Shown here: positions 41,885 to 51,318 of the stretch, piece by piece | How the letters are laid out: each line of letters opens with the position of its first letter | How positions within the stretch are numbered: position 1 is the stretch's first letter | Origin: CALKJU01 sp046349355 | GTDB taxonomy: Bacteria > Pseudomonadota > Alphaproteobacteria > Geminicoccales > Geminicoccaceae | Length of the DNA stretch: 64,000 nucleotides | Direction of reading: 5' to 3' | Assembly (NCBI GenBank): GCA_046349355.1 | Contig: JAXMCM010000017.1 | Span: 186,001-250,000, forward strand | Position numbers and translations under genes: made by a program | Notes under the pieces: model-generated | What the model was told of the DNA's origin: nothing | The model's input: the letters and a program-made list of their open reading frames with translations, nothing else | The model's database searches: none

Positions 41885-44056
41885 GTGCACGACGACGCCG
41901 CCAGCACCATCCTCTACCCGCAAGCCGCCGAACGGCGGGCGCCGCCGCTGGCGGCGGCGCTGGCGCGGCAGCTCGTCGCCGAGCGCGACCGCTGGTTCCT
42001 CTGGCTGCCGGTGGCGCTGGGGCTGGGCATCGGGCTGTGCTTCGCGCTGCCGGCAGCACCGTCGCCGCTGGCAGGGGGCGCAGCCCTCGTCGCCGCCCTG
42101 GCCAGCCTCGCTTTCTGGCTCTGGCAGGGGCGCCGGCTCGGCATGGGGGCCAAGGCCGTGCTGGCGGTGGCGATCATGCTGGCGCTGGGCTTCGGGCTCG
42201 CCGCGACCCGCACGCTGCGCGTGGCCGCACCGGTGCTGGAGCGGCCGGGCACCTACACGGTCACGGGCCGGATCGCCGCCATCGAGGAGTCGGCGGCGGG
42301 CCGCCGGGCAACGCTCGACCGGCTGGGCCTCGACGGGGTCCCAGCCGAGGCGACGCCGCTGCGGGTGCGGGTGAGCCTGCGGCGTGGCGGCGACCTCGTT
42401 CCCGGCACCACGGTCCGCCTGCGCGCCCGGCTGCAGCCGCCGATGGGGCCGGCGATGCCCGGCGCCTTCGACTATGCCCGGCAGGCCTGGTTCGAGCAGA
42501 TGGGCGGGCTCGGCTACGCCATCGGTGCCGTCGAGGTGCTGGCGCCGCCGGAGGAGGACACCGGCCTCGTCGTGGCGACGGTGCGGGCGCACATCGCCGA
42601 CCGCATCACCGACCATGTTCCCGGCGATGCCGGGGCCGTCGCCTCGGCGCTGCTGACCGGGGTGCGGGCCGGGATCAGCGCCCAGGTCTGGCGCGACTTC
42701 CAGCTGTCGGGCCTCGCCCACATCCTGTCGATCTCGGGCCTGCACATGGTGCTGGTCGCCGGGCTGGTGATGGCGGCGGTGCGCTACGGCCTGGCCCTGA
42801 TCCCGCCGCTGGCGCTGCGCATCGTCGTCCGCAAGCCGGCGGCGGCGGCGGCGATCGTCGCCACCTTCCTCTACATGCTGCTGGCCGGCGGCACGGTGCC
42901 GACGCAGCGCTCCTTCCTGATGATCGCGGTGGCCCTGGTCGGCGTCATCGCCGACCGCGATCCCCTGTCGATGCGGCTGCTCGCGGTGGCGGCGCTGGTG
43001 GTGCTGGCGTGGCATCCCGAGGCGCTGTTCGGGGCGTCGTTCCAGCTTTCGTTCGCCGCTGTCGCGGCCCTGATCGCGGTCTACGAGCTGGCGGCGGCGC
43101 GCGCAGTGCTGCGCGGCGGCGAGCGGCAGGGCGTCGTCCGCAAGGCGTTCGGCTACGTGCTGGGCGTGGCGGCGACGACGCTCATTGCCGGGACGGCGAC
43201 GGCGCCGTTCGCCGCCTTCCACTTCCAGACCGTGCCGACCTACGGCGTGCTCGCCAACCTGCTGGCGGTGCCGGTCACCAGCTTCTGGGTGATGCCGGCG
43301 GGCCTGCTGGCGATGCTGGCGATGCCGCTCGGTCTCGAGGCCTGGCCGCTGGCGGCGATGGCGTGGGGCATCGACGGCGTGCTGCTGGTGGCGCACCTGA
43401 CGGCCGAGCTGCCCGGCGCCTCGGTGCCGGTGCCGCTGCAGCCGACGGCGCTGCTGATCCTGTTCGCCGCCGGCGGGACCTGGCTGGTGCTGTGGCGGCA
43501 GCGCTGGCGCTATCTCGGCGTCGTGCCGATGGTGGCCGCCCTGGCGCTGGCGCTGCTGCACCGCCCGCCGGACCTGCTGGTCTCGGCCGACCTCGACCAG
43601 GTGGCGGTCCGCCGCGGCGACGGCCGGGTGGTGATGGTCGAGTGGCAGTCCGACAGCCTGCTGCGCACCGCCTGGCTGCGCGGGCTCGGCAGCACCCAGA
43701 AGCCGGTCCGGCCGGCGCCCTGGGCCGGGCCCGAGGGTGGCCTCGCCTGCGATCCGGCCGGCTGCGTGCTGGAGCGGGCCGGCATCAGGGTCGCGCTGGC
43801 GCGCCGCGCCGACGCCACCCGCGAGGACTGTGGGAGGGCCGACCTGCTGGTCGCCCGCTACGGGCGCTGCGCCGGGCCGGCGCACACGCTCGACTGGATC
43901 GCGCTGCGCGACAGCGGCGGCATCGCCGTCTGGCTGGGCCGGGACCTGCGGATCCGCCGCGTCACCGAGGAGCGCGGGCGCTGGCCCTGGGTGCGTCAGG
44001 CGAAGCCGCGCAGCGGCATCGTTTCGGGACGGACCAGCCAGTTGTCGGGACTATAG
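41885..44056 (+). CDS. comEC: ComEC/Rec2 family competence-type membrane protein
   Basis: Channel protein for DNA uptake or a relative of it. After cytosolic and membrane segments, a DUF4131/OB-like domain occupies about residues 90-200, then the Competence domain with SGLAHILSISGLHMVLVAGL near residue 275 and GGTVPTQRSFLMIAVALVGV near 340. About eleven membrane segments are expected. A C-terminal metallo-beta-lactamase domain is essentially missing; only a short soluble tail remains, as in several alphaproteobacteria. Start is uncertain: GTG at 41885 or TTG at 41819, which nearly touches the divergent gltX start. The 3' end overlaps the convergent PhyH gene by 61 bases. Confidence 0.88.
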   Translation: MHDDAASTILYPQAAERRAPPLAAALARQLVAERDRWFLWLPVALGLGIGLCFALPAAPSPLAGGAALVAALASLAFWLWQGRRLGMGAKAVLAVAIMLALGFGLAATRTLRVAAPVLERPGTYTVTGRIAAIEESAAGRRATLDRLGLDGVPAEATPLRVRVSLRRGGDLVPGTTVRLRARLQPPMGPAMPGAFDYARQAWFEQMGGLGYAIGAVEVLAPPEEDTGLVVATVRAHIADRITDHVPGDAGAVASALLTGVRAGISAQVWRDFQLSGLAHILSISGLHMVLVAGLVMAAVRYGLALIPPLALRIVVRKPAAAAAIVATFLYMLLAGGTVPTQRSFLMIAVALVGVIADRDPLSMRLLAVAALVVLAWHPEALFGASFQLSFAAVAALIAVYELAAARAVLRGGERQGVVRKAFGYVLGVAATTLIAGTATAPFAAFHFQTVPTYGVLANLLAVPVTSFWVMPAGLLAMLAMPLGLEAWPLAAMAWGIDGVLLVAHLTAELPGASVPVPLQPTALLILFAAGGTWLVLWRQRWRYLGVVPMVAALALALLHRPPDLLVSADLDQVAVRRGDGRVVMVEWQSDSLLRTAWLRGLGSTQKPVRPAPWAGPEGGLACDPAGCVLERAGIRVALARRADATREDCGRADLLVARYGRCAGPAHTLDWIALRDSGGIAVWLGRDLRIRRVTEERGRWPWVRQAKPRSGIVSGRTSQLSGL

Positions 44057-44838
44057 TGGGCGGTGCCGTCGACCAGATGCAGCGCGTAGGCGTGGCGCGA
44101 GCGGTCGGAGTGGTTGGCGCCGCTGCGGTGCGGCAGCTGGCCGTGCAGCAGCACCAGCGAGCCCTTCGTCGCTTCCAGCGGGACGAGGCCGTCGGTCGGC
44201 AGCGGCGCCGGGTCGAGCGTCACCATGCGCGTGCCCGAGCCTTCGCGGACGAAGCGGCTGGCGAGCGGGCGGCGATGCCCGCCGGGCTCGGCCCACATGC
44301 AGCCGTTCTCGAGCGTCGCGTCCTCGAGCGCGAACCAGAAGCCGGTGCAGGTCAGCGGCTCGGTGTGGAGGAAGGTGCTGTCCTGGTGGCAGTGGACCTC
44401 GCCGCCGATGCGCGGCTGCTTGAAGATGTACATCGACTGCAGCAGCCGCGGGTCGGCGAGGCCGGCGTCGCGGGCGACCGCGGCCAGCTCGGGCGAGCGC
44501 GAGAAGCGCTCGAACACCGGGTCGAGGTCGTGCAGGGCGTGGCCGACCTTGTTGATCGACAGCGCTTTTGCCTGGCGCAGCTCGCCGCGGGCATCGAACG
44601 CGTCCGGCTCGAAGAAGAAGCGGATGGTGGCCCCGGACTCGAGGAAGTAGCGGTCGCGGCCGTGGGCCTGGTCGTCGGTGCGGAAGACCGTGGTCACGCC
44701 GGCCGGATCGAACGCATCGAGCAGCTCGTCCATGCGCCGGCGCAGCGCGTCGCAGGCGGCGGCGCTGACGAAGCCCGGCAGCACGAGATAGCCGTCACGC
44801 TCCCAGGCGGCACGCTGCGCTTCGTTCAGTCCGGTCAT
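43996..44838 (-). CDS. Phytanoyl-CoA dioxygenase (PhyH) family protein
   Basis: A 280-residue non-heme iron, 2-oxoglutarate-dependent oxygenase. The metal-binding HxD is in EVHCHQDSTFLHTEP near residue 150 and the distal histidine in GQLPHRSGANHSDRSRHAYA near residue 235, where an arginine can hold 2-oxoglutarate. The ATG at 44836-44838 follows an AGGAGA site; an upstream extension lacks similarity. It stands alone between comEC, with which it overlaps tail to tail, and a divergent polysaccharide kinase gene. The substrate is unknown; family members hydroxylate lipids, ectoine and small metabolites. Confidence 0.88.
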   Translation of the reverse strand: MTGLNEAQRAAWERDGYLVLPGFVSAAACDALRRRMDELLDAFDPAGVTTVFRTDDQAHGRDRYFLESGATIRFFFEPDAFDARGELRQAKALSINKVGHALHDLDPVFERFSRSPELAAVARDAGLADPRLLQSMYIFKQPRIGGEVHCHQDSTFLHTEPLTCTGFWFALEDATLENGCMWAEPGGHRRPLASRFVREGSGTRMVTLDPAPLPTDGLVPLEATKGSLVLLHGQLPHRSGANHSDRSRHAYALHLVDGTAHYSPDNWLVRPETMPLRGFA

Positions 44839-44914
44839 GCGGGCTCTCCTTGCTGGAGCAGAGATAGCGCGGCAGCGGGGCCGGCGCAGCATGGCTCGCC
44901 GAAAACGGGGGTAA

Positions 44915-44943
44915 TTGCACCACAAATCAACCAATAGTATATC
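44915..44943 (+). promoter_or_regulatory. Predicted promoter of the BY-kinase gene
   Basis: TTGCAC (44915-44920) and TATATC (44938-44943) are 17 bases apart in a short AT-rich patch that contrasts with the GC-rich surroundings. Transcription would begin at about 44949, the ATG itself, and no ribosome site is visible, so the message may be leaderless. The -35 is a poor match, so confidence is moderate. Confidence 0.45.
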
Positions 44944-44948
44944 AGCGC

Positions 44949-47015
44949 ATGCCCACCGACACCGCGACGGCCGGCATCAGCCCGGTCGAGCTCGTCCGCA
45001 TCCTCTGGCGCCGCAAGGCCGTGCTGCTGACGGTCCTGCTGCTCGGTACGGCCGGGGCCGTCTCGGCGCTGGCCTGGCTGCCGCGCAGCTACGAGGCCAG
45101 GGCGCTGGTGCTGATCGAGCCGCGGCTGCAGCCGGCGGTCGACGGCAGCGGGCCGGCGACGGCGATCCCGCCCGACAGCGCCACCATCGACAGCTTGGTC
45201 GAGGTGCTGGCGTCGCGGACGACGGCGCGGGCCACGATCGCGCGGCTGGGGCTGGACACCGATCCGGAGCTGGCGCCGCCCGAGGCCGCGGTCGAGCGTT
45301 TCATGGCGCGGCTGCAGGTCGGCCGGCAGGGCAAGAGCAACGTCATCGGCGTCGCCTTCGCCTCGGGCGATCCGGCACGGGCGGCCGAGGTCGCCAACGC
45401 CGTCGCCGACGCCTTCGTCGCGGAACGCGCGGCGGCCCAGCGCCGCCTCGCCACGAGCGCCGCCGGCGCGCAGGGCGAGCGGCTGGGGCTGCTGGAGCGA
45501 CGGCTGGCCGAGGCCGAGGCGGCGGTGGCGGCGGCGCGCGCCCGGCTGGGCCTCGTCGCCGGCGGCACCAGCATCGACGACATGGCGGGGCTGCGCCGCG
45601 ACCTCGTCGGTGCCACCGCCGAGCGAACGGCGCGCGAGGCGCGGCTCGACCGGCTGCGCCAGCAGATCCGCCAGGCCGGCAGCGACGCCGCCATCGGCGA
45701 CGGCCGCGGCTCGGAGCTGCTGGAGACGCTGCAGGAATCGAAGGCCGACCTCGTCCGCCAGGAAGCCGAGCTGGCCTCGCAGTACGGCGAGCGGCATCCG
45801 CGACTGGTTGACCTGCGCGCCGAGAAGGCGGCGGTCGAGGGCAAGATCGGGCGCGAGCAGCGGGCCATCGTCGACCAGTATGCCGGCGAGGTCGACGCCG
45901 CCCGCGCCCGCGAGCAGGCGCTGGGCGCGGCGCTGGCGGCCGCCGAGCAGGCGGCGGGCGAGCAGGGCCGCGCTGCCGCCGAGCTGCGCACGCTGGAGGC
46001 GCAGGCGGCGTCCGACCGGCGCCTCTACGAAGCCGAGCTCGGGCGCGGCAAGGGTCCGGGTACCGTCGTCGCCGAGGTCCCGCCCGACGCGCGGGTGATC
46101 TCGGAGGCGACGCCGCCGGTGGTGGCGGCGTTTCCCAAGCCGCTCCTGCTGCTGACGGTAAGCCTGGCCGCGTCGCTGGCGATCGGGCTGTTCGCGGTCT
46201 ACGCCATCGAGCAGGCCGACCGCAGGCTGCGCACCGGCGAAGAGGTGCGACGGTCCCTGGGCCTGGGCACGCTCGGCATGGTGCCGGCGATCGGCCGGCG
46301 CGAGGCGCGGCGCCTGCCGCTGCCGGAATGGCCCCTGCAGCGGCCGGGCTCGCGCGAGGCCGAGGCGGTGCGCACCTTGCTCACCGGTCTCGACCTGCCG
46401 CGGCGCGGCGAGGCCTGCCGGGTGGTGATGCTGACCTCGGCGGTGCCGAACGAGGGCAAATCGTCCCTGTGCCTTGCGCTGGGCCGGGCGGCGGCCGAGG
46501 AAGGGCTGCGGGTGCTGCTGATCGATGCCGACCTGCGCCGGCCGAGCCTCGCTCGCATGCTCGGGCTGACGCCGGGCCTTGGGCTGGCCGAGCTGGCGGC
46601 GGCGCGCGCCAGCCTCGGCGAGGTCCTGCAGGGCGATCCGCGCTCGTCGGTGCGGGTGATCCCGGGCAGCGCCGCGCCGGGACCGCCGACGGGCCTGCTC
46701 GGCGAGGCCGGCATTGCCGCGGTGCTGCAGGCGGCCCGCGCTGGCTTCGACCTCGTGCTGGTCGACACCGCCCCGCTGCTGCCGGTGGCCGACGCGGCGC
46801 GGCTGGCGCCGCTGGTCGACCGGATCGCGCTGGTCGTCCGCTGGGGGGCGACGACCGCGCCGATGGCGCGGCAGGCGCTGGTGGCGCTGGGACCGGCGCG
46901 CGAGCGGGTGACCGGGGCGATCCTCAGCCGCGTCGACCTGCGCCGGCACCGTGCCTGGTCCGAAGCCGACCCGGCCGTCGCTTACGGCCGCTACCGGGGC
47001 TACTACACCGCCTGA
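44949..47015 (+). CDS. Polysaccharide co-polymerase / BY-type tyrosine kinase (Wzc-like)
   Basis: A 688-residue inner-membrane protein. A Wzz domain starts near residue 10, with a first membrane helix at about 24-44, a long periplasmic coiled-coil (about 150-370), a second helix near 395-415, then a cytosolic kinase: Walker A SAVPNEGKSSL at 497-507, Walker A' LLIDADLRRP at 524-533 and Walker B LVLVDTAP near 603. The C-terminus has a tyrosine cluster (Tyr679, 682, 685, 686) for autophosphorylation. Such proteins control chain length and export of exopolysaccharide. No wza, polymerase or flippase gene is adjacent, so it is orphaned here. Confidence 0.9.
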   Translation: MPTDTATAGISPVELVRILWRRKAVLLTVLLLGTAGAVSALAWLPRSYEARALVLIEPRLQPAVDGSGPATAIPPDSATIDSLVEVLASRTTARATIARLGLDTDPELAPPEAAVERFMARLQVGRQGKSNVIGVAFASGDPARAAEVANAVADAFVAERAAAQRRLATSAAGAQGERLGLLERRLAEAEAAVAAARARLGLVAGGTSIDDMAGLRRDLVGATAERTAREARLDRLRQQIRQAGSDAAIGDGRGSELLETLQESKADLVRQEAELASQYGERHPRLVDLRAEKAAVEGKIGREQRAIVDQYAGEVDAARAREQALGAALAAAEQAAGEQGRAAAELRTLEAQAASDRRLYEAELGRGKGPGTVVAEVPPDARVISEATPPVVAAFPKPLLLLTVSLAASLAIGLFAVYAIEQADRRLRTGEEVRRSLGLGTLGMVPAIGRREARRLPLPEWPLQRPGSREAEAVRTLLTGLDLPRRGEACRVVMLTSAVPNEGKSSLCLALGRAAAEEGLRVLLIDADLRRPSLARMLGLTPGLGLAELAAARASLGEVLQGDPRSSVRVIPGSAAPGPPTGLLGEAGIAAVLQAARAGFDLVLVDTAPLLPVADAARLAPLVDRIALVVRWGATTAPMARQALVALGPARERVTGAILSRVDLRRHRAWSEADPAVAYGRYRGYYTA

Positions 47016-47056
47016 GGCTTGCACCCGCGGACCGGCGCGCGCACATCCGGCGCACC

Positions 47057-48328
47057 ATGGTCCGCATCCGCTTCGCGCCCAGCCCGACGGGCTTCCTGCA
47101 TCTCGGCAATGCCCGCATCGCCGTGGTCAACGCGCTGTTCGCGCGCCGGCACGGCGGCGCCTTCGTCCTGCGCATCGACGACACCGACACAGCGCGCAGC
47201 GACGAGGCCTACACCGCGGCGATCCGCGAGGACCTGAGCTGGCTGGGGCTGCGCCGGGACGAGGAGTACCGGCAGAGCGAGCACGGCGAGGTCTACGAGG
47301 GCGCCTTCGAGCGGCTGGTCACGTCGGGCGCCGTCTACGCCTGCACCGAGACCGGGCCCGAGCTCGCGGCGTGGCGGCGCGAGCGCAGCCGTCCCGCCTA
47401 CAAGCCGGGCGTGCTGCCGGGCGGCGGCGGACCGGCCTACTGGCGCTTCGCCCTCGGCCACGAACGGCTCGGCTTCACCGACCTGGTGCTCGGCGAGCGG
47501 CCGGTCGACCTCGGCAGCCTGTCGGACCCTGTGGTCCGCCGGGCTGACGGCAGCTTCACCTACCTGTTCGCCTCGGCCGTCGACGACGTCACGCTCGGGA
47601 TCACGCACGTCATCCGCGGTGCGGACCACGTCACCAACACCGGCACGCAGATCCGCATCGCCCGGGCGCTGGATGCGCCGGAGCCGGCCTTCGCGCACCT
47701 GCCGCTGGTGCTCGGGCCGGACGGGGAGGGGCTGTCGAAGCGGCACGGCAGCCTGTCCCTGCGCGAGCTACGGGCGCGCGGCGTGGAGCCGCTGGCCATC
47801 GTGCAGCTGCTGGCGGCACTCGGGACGGACACCGCCGCGGATCCCGCCGCCGATCTCGACAGGCTGGCGGTGACGCTCGATCTCGCCGGCTACGGCCATG
47901 CCTCGCCGCGGCTCGACCCCGTCGACCTCGAGCGGCAGTCGGCCGAGGTGGTGCGCCGGCTGCCGTGGACGGCGGTCGGGCACCGGCTGCCGGGCCTGAT
48001 CGACGAGCCGTTCTGGCATGCGGTGCGCGCCAACCTCGACCGGGTCGAGGACGCGCTCGACTGGTGGCGGGTGGTCCACGAGTCGATGGAGCCGAGGATC
48101 GAGGACGCGGCCTTCCTGCAGCTCGCCGCCGACCTCCTGCCGGATCCGGTGGACTTCGACACCTGGGTGGTGGCGCTGAAGCGGGCGACCGGCCGCAAGG
48201 GCCGCGAGCTGTTCCACCCCCTGCGTCTGGCGCTGACCGGCCGCGAGCGTGGACCGGAGCTGAAAGTCCTGCTAGCTGTCCTGCCCCGCGACCGGGCGCT
48301 CGGCCGCCTGCGCGGTCAAATTGCCTGA
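47057..48328 (+). CDS. gltX: Glutamyl-tRNA synthetase-like protein, second copy
   Basis: A 423-residue class I synthetase. HIGH is seen as PSPTGFLHLGNARIAVVNAL (residues 8-27) and the KMSKS loop as GLSKRHGSLSL near residue 228. It retains a C-terminal helical domain, so it is a full GluRS rather than the truncated GluQ. It is about 50 residues shorter than the other copy. Alphaproteobacteria often have two such enzymes with divided tRNA-Glu / tRNA-Gln specificity. It precedes cysS by 9 bases, followed by cimA and trmJ, apparently one operon. The frame is open upstream over the kinase gene, but similarity begins at ATG 47057. Confidence 0.92.
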   Translation: MVRIRFAPSPTGFLHLGNARIAVVNALFARRHGGAFVLRIDDTDTARSDEAYTAAIREDLSWLGLRRDEEYRQSEHGEVYEGAFERLVTSGAVYACTETGPELAAWRRERSRPAYKPGVLPGGGGPAYWRFALGHERLGFTDLVLGERPVDLGSLSDPVVRRADGSFTYLFASAVDDVTLGITHVIRGADHVTNTGTQIRIARALDAPEPAFAHLPLVLGPDGEGLSKRHGSLSLRELRARGVEPLAIVQLLAALGTDTAADPAADLDRLAVTLDLAGYGHASPRLDPVDLERQSAEVVRRLPWTAVGHRLPGLIDEPFWHAVRANLDRVEDALDWWRVVHESMEPRIEDAAFLQLAADLLPDPVDFDTWVVALKRATGRKGRELFHPLRLALTGRERGPELKVLLAVLPRDRALGRLRGQIA

Positions 48329-48337
48329 GTCACCCCC

Positions 48338-49726
48338 GTGTCCCTGCAGCTGCACAACACGCTGACGCGCCGCAAGGAAGCGTTCGAGCCGATCGATCCG
48401 GGCAATGTCCGGATGTATGTCTGCGGCCCGACGGTCTACCAGCGCATCCATATCGGCAACGCCCGGCCGCTGATCGTCTTCGACGTGCTGTTCCGGCTGC
48501 TGCGCCATCTCTACGGCGACAAGCACGTCACCTACGTCCGCAACATCACCGACATCGACGACAAGATCATCGACCAGGCGGCGCGGAACGGCGAGCCGAT
48601 CGAGGCACTGACGGAGCGGACGACCGAGGCGTTCCTCGCCGATGCCGACGCGCTGGGCTGCAAGCGGCCGACCTTCCAGCCACGCGCCACCGAGCACATC
48701 GACGGCATGGTGGCGCTGATCGAGACGCTGATCCTGCAGGGCCACGCCTACGCGGGCGACGGGCACGTCCTGTTCCATGTGCCGTCGATGCCAGAGTACG
48801 GCCGGCTGTCGGGACGCAACCGCGACGACCAGATCGCGGGCGCGCGTGTCGAGGTGGCGCCCTACAAGCGCGACCCGGCCGACTTCGTGCTGTGGAAGCC
48901 CAGCGTCGACGGGCAGCCGGGCTGGGACAGCCCGTGGGGCCGCGGCCGGCCGGGCTGGCACATCGAGTGCTCGGCCATGGCCGGCACGCTGCTCGGCGTG
49001 CCGTTCGACATCCATGGCGGCGGGCTCGACCTGATCTTCCCGCACCACGAGAACGAGATCGCCCAGAGCTGCTGCGCGCATCACCTCGACCGCATGGCCA
49101 ATGTGTGGATGCACAACGGCTTCGTCGACATGGGCGGCGAGAAGATGTCGAAGTCGCTGGGCAACGTCCTGCGCCTCGACGAGGCGCTCGAGCGCTGGCC
49201 GGCCGAGGCCATCCGCTACTGGATGCTGTCGGCCCACTACCGGCAGCCGATCGACCTCAGCGAGCGGGCACTCGAGGAGGCGACGGCGAGCCTCGACCGC
49301 CTCTACAACGCGCTGCGCGAGACCGGCGACGGTCCGGCCAGGGACGCCACCGGCGGGCCGACGGCGGCCGTGCTGGAGGCGCTGTCCGACGACCTCAACA
49401 CGCCGAGGGCGCTGGCCGCGCTCCACGCCAGCGCCGGCGCCGTGTTCCAGGAAACGGCGCAGGAGCGGCGGCTCGAGCATGCGGCGGCGCTGCGCCGCGA
49501 CGGCCGGCTGCTCGGCCTGCTGCAGCGCGACCCGCGCGACTGGAAGGGTGACGGCGAGGCCGCCGGCGAGCTCGGGGCCGCCGAGATCGAGGCGCTGATT
49601 GGCGAGCGCAACGCCGCCCGCAAGGCCCGCGACTTCGCCCGCGCCGACCAGGTCCGCCAGCAGCTCGCCGCGCGCGGCGTGGTGCTCAAGGACACGCCCG
49701 CCGGTACCACCTGGCACCGCGCATGA
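48338..49726 (+). CDS. cysS: Cysteinyl-tRNA synthetase
   Basis: Charges tRNA-Cys. The 462-residue class I enzyme has zinc ligands starting with YVCGPTVYQRIHIGNARP (the HIGH motif is HIGN, near residue 34-44), HIECSAM near residue 208 and HHENEIAQS near 233; KMSKS is EKMSKSLGN near 266. It starts at GTG 48338. The stop overlaps cimA (ATGA). Sequence is full-length and normal. Confidence 0.97.
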   Translation: MSLQLHNTLTRRKEAFEPIDPGNVRMYVCGPTVYQRIHIGNARPLIVFDVLFRLLRHLYGDKHVTYVRNITDIDDKIIDQAARNGEPIEALTERTTEAFLADADALGCKRPTFQPRATEHIDGMVALIETLILQGHAYAGDGHVLFHVPSMPEYGRLSGRNRDDQIAGARVEVAPYKRDPADFVLWKPSVDGQPGWDSPWGRGRPGWHIECSAMAGTLLGVPFDIHGGGLDLIFPHHENEIAQSCCAHHLDRMANVWMHNGFVDMGGEKMSKSLGNVLRLDEALERWPAEAIRYWMLSAHYRQPIDLSERALEEATASLDRLYNALRETGDGPARDATGGPTAAVLEALSDDLNTPRALAALHASAGAVFQETAQERRLEHAAALRRDGRLLGLLQRDPRDWKGDGEAAGELGAAEIEALIGERNAARKARDFARADQVRQQLAARGVVLKDTPAGTTWHRA

Positions 49727-51318
49727 GCGAGCGGATCTGGCTCTACGACACCACCCTCCGGGATGGTGCGCAGACGCAGGGCGTCGACTTCTCGGCGGCC
49801 GACAAGCAGCGCATCGCCCGGGACCTCGACCGGCTGGGCGTGGACTACATCGAGGGCGGCTGGCCGGGGGCGAACCCGACCGACGACGCCTTCTTCGCCG
49901 AGCCGCCGGCGCTCGGCCGGGCGAAGCTTTGCAGCTTCGGGATGACCCGGCGCTCGGGGCGCAGTGCCGCCAACGATCCGGTGCTGGCGGCCTTGTGGCA
50001 GGCCAAGGCGCCGGTGGTGACCCTGGTCGGCAAGACCTCGTCGCGGCAGGTCGAGGCGGCGCTCGGTGTCGACCTCGACGAGAACCTGCGGATGATCGAG
50101 GACAGCATTGCCGAGGCGGTCCGCCGCTCCGAGGAGGCGATGCTCGACGCCGAGCACTTCTTCGACGGCTTCAAGCTCGACCCCGGCTACGCCCTGGCCT
50201 GCCTCGAGACCGCGCTGAAGGCGGGAGCCAGGTGGGTCGTGCTGTGCGACACCAACGGCGGCACCCTGCCGGACGAGGTCGAGCGGATCACCGCCCGCGT
50301 CGCGGCCACCGTGATGCCGGAACGGCTGGGCATCCACACCCACAACGACACCGAGAACGCCGTCGCCAACACGCTGGCGGCGGTGCGCGCCGGGGCGCGG
50401 CAGGTGCAGGGCACGCTGAACGGGCTGGGCGAGCGCTGCGGCAACGCCAACCTCGTCAGCCTGATCCCGACGCTGATGCTCAAGATGGGTTTCCGCACCG
50501 GCGTCGCCGAGGAGCGGCTGGTGCACCTGACCCACCTGTCGCGGGCGTTCGACGAGCGGCTGAACCGCACGCCGAACCGGCACGCCGCCTATGTCGGCGC
50601 CTCGGCCTTCGCCCACAAGGCGGGGCTGCACGCCTCGGCGGTGGCCAAGGACCCGGCGTTCTACGAGCACATCGACCCGGCCCGGGTCGGCAACGCCCGC
50701 GACGTGCTGGTCAGCGACCAGGCGGGGCGCTCGAACCTGCTGCTGCGCTTCGCCGAGATGGGCATGGCGGTGGCGCCGTCCGGCGACCAGGTCGCCGAGA
50801 TCCTGGGGGCGATCAAGGAGCGGGAGTCCCGCGGCTACGCCTATGACGGGGCCAGCGCCAGCTTCGAGCTGCTGGTGCGGCGGACCATGGGCGAGCTGCC
50901 CGAGTATTTCCGGCTGCTGAGCTTCCGGGTGATCATCGAGCACCGCTTCACCGCGCAGGGCCAGCAGGTGACGATCTCGGAGGCGACCATCAAGGGCGAG
51001 GTCGCCGGCCGGCCGTTCTACAAGGTGGCCGAGGGCAACGGCCCGGTGAACGCGCTGGACCACGCGCTGCGCGACGCGCTGGCCGACCTCTATCCCGGCC
51101 TCAGGACGATGAAGCTCGTCGACTACAAGGTGCGCATCCTCGCCGGCGACGGCACCGCCGCGGTGACGCGCGTGATCATCGAGAGTGCCGACGACGACGG
51201 GCACGTCTGGCAGACGATCGGCGTCTCGGGAAACATCGTCGACGCCTCGTTCGACGCGCTCAACGACGCCATCACCTACAAGCTGGCGCTCGACCGCGTG
51301 CCGGTGCCGCTGTCGTGA
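49723..51318 (+). CDS. cimA: (R)-citramalate synthase
   Basis: Condenses pyruvate and acetyl-CoA to citramalate, feeding isoleucine synthesis without threonine. The 531-residue protein has the HMGL-like TIM barrel starting WLYDTTLRDGAQTQGVDFS, metal ligands in LGIHTHNDTENAVANTL, and a C-terminal LeuA-type allosteric domain from about residue 405. The substrate motif and domain layout match CimA of the citramalate pathway rather than 2-isopropylmalate synthase or homocitrate synthase. It overlaps cysS and trmJ by four bases at either end. Confidence 0.93.
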   Translation: MSERIWLYDTTLRDGAQTQGVDFSAADKQRIARDLDRLGVDYIEGGWPGANPTDDAFFAEPPALGRAKLCSFGMTRRSGRSAANDPVLAALWQAKAPVVTLVGKTSSRQVEAALGVDLDENLRMIEDSIAEAVRRSEEAMLDAEHFFDGFKLDPGYALACLETALKAGARWVVLCDTNGGTLPDEVERITARVAATVMPERLGIHTHNDTENAVANTLAAVRAGARQVQGTLNGLGERCGNANLVSLIPTLMLKMGFRTGVAEERLVHLTHLSRAFDERLNRTPNRHAAYVGASAFAHKAGLHASAVAKDPAFYEHIDPARVGNARDVLVSDQAGRSNLLLRFAEMGMAVAPSGDQVAEILGAIKERESRGYAYDGASASFELLVRRTMGELPEYFRLLSFRVIIEHRFTAQGQQVTISEATIKGEVAGRPFYKVAEGNGPVNALDHALRDALADLYPGLRTMKLVDYKVRILAGDGTAAVTRVIIESADDDGHVWQTIGVSGNIVDASFDALNDAITYKLALDRVPVPLS

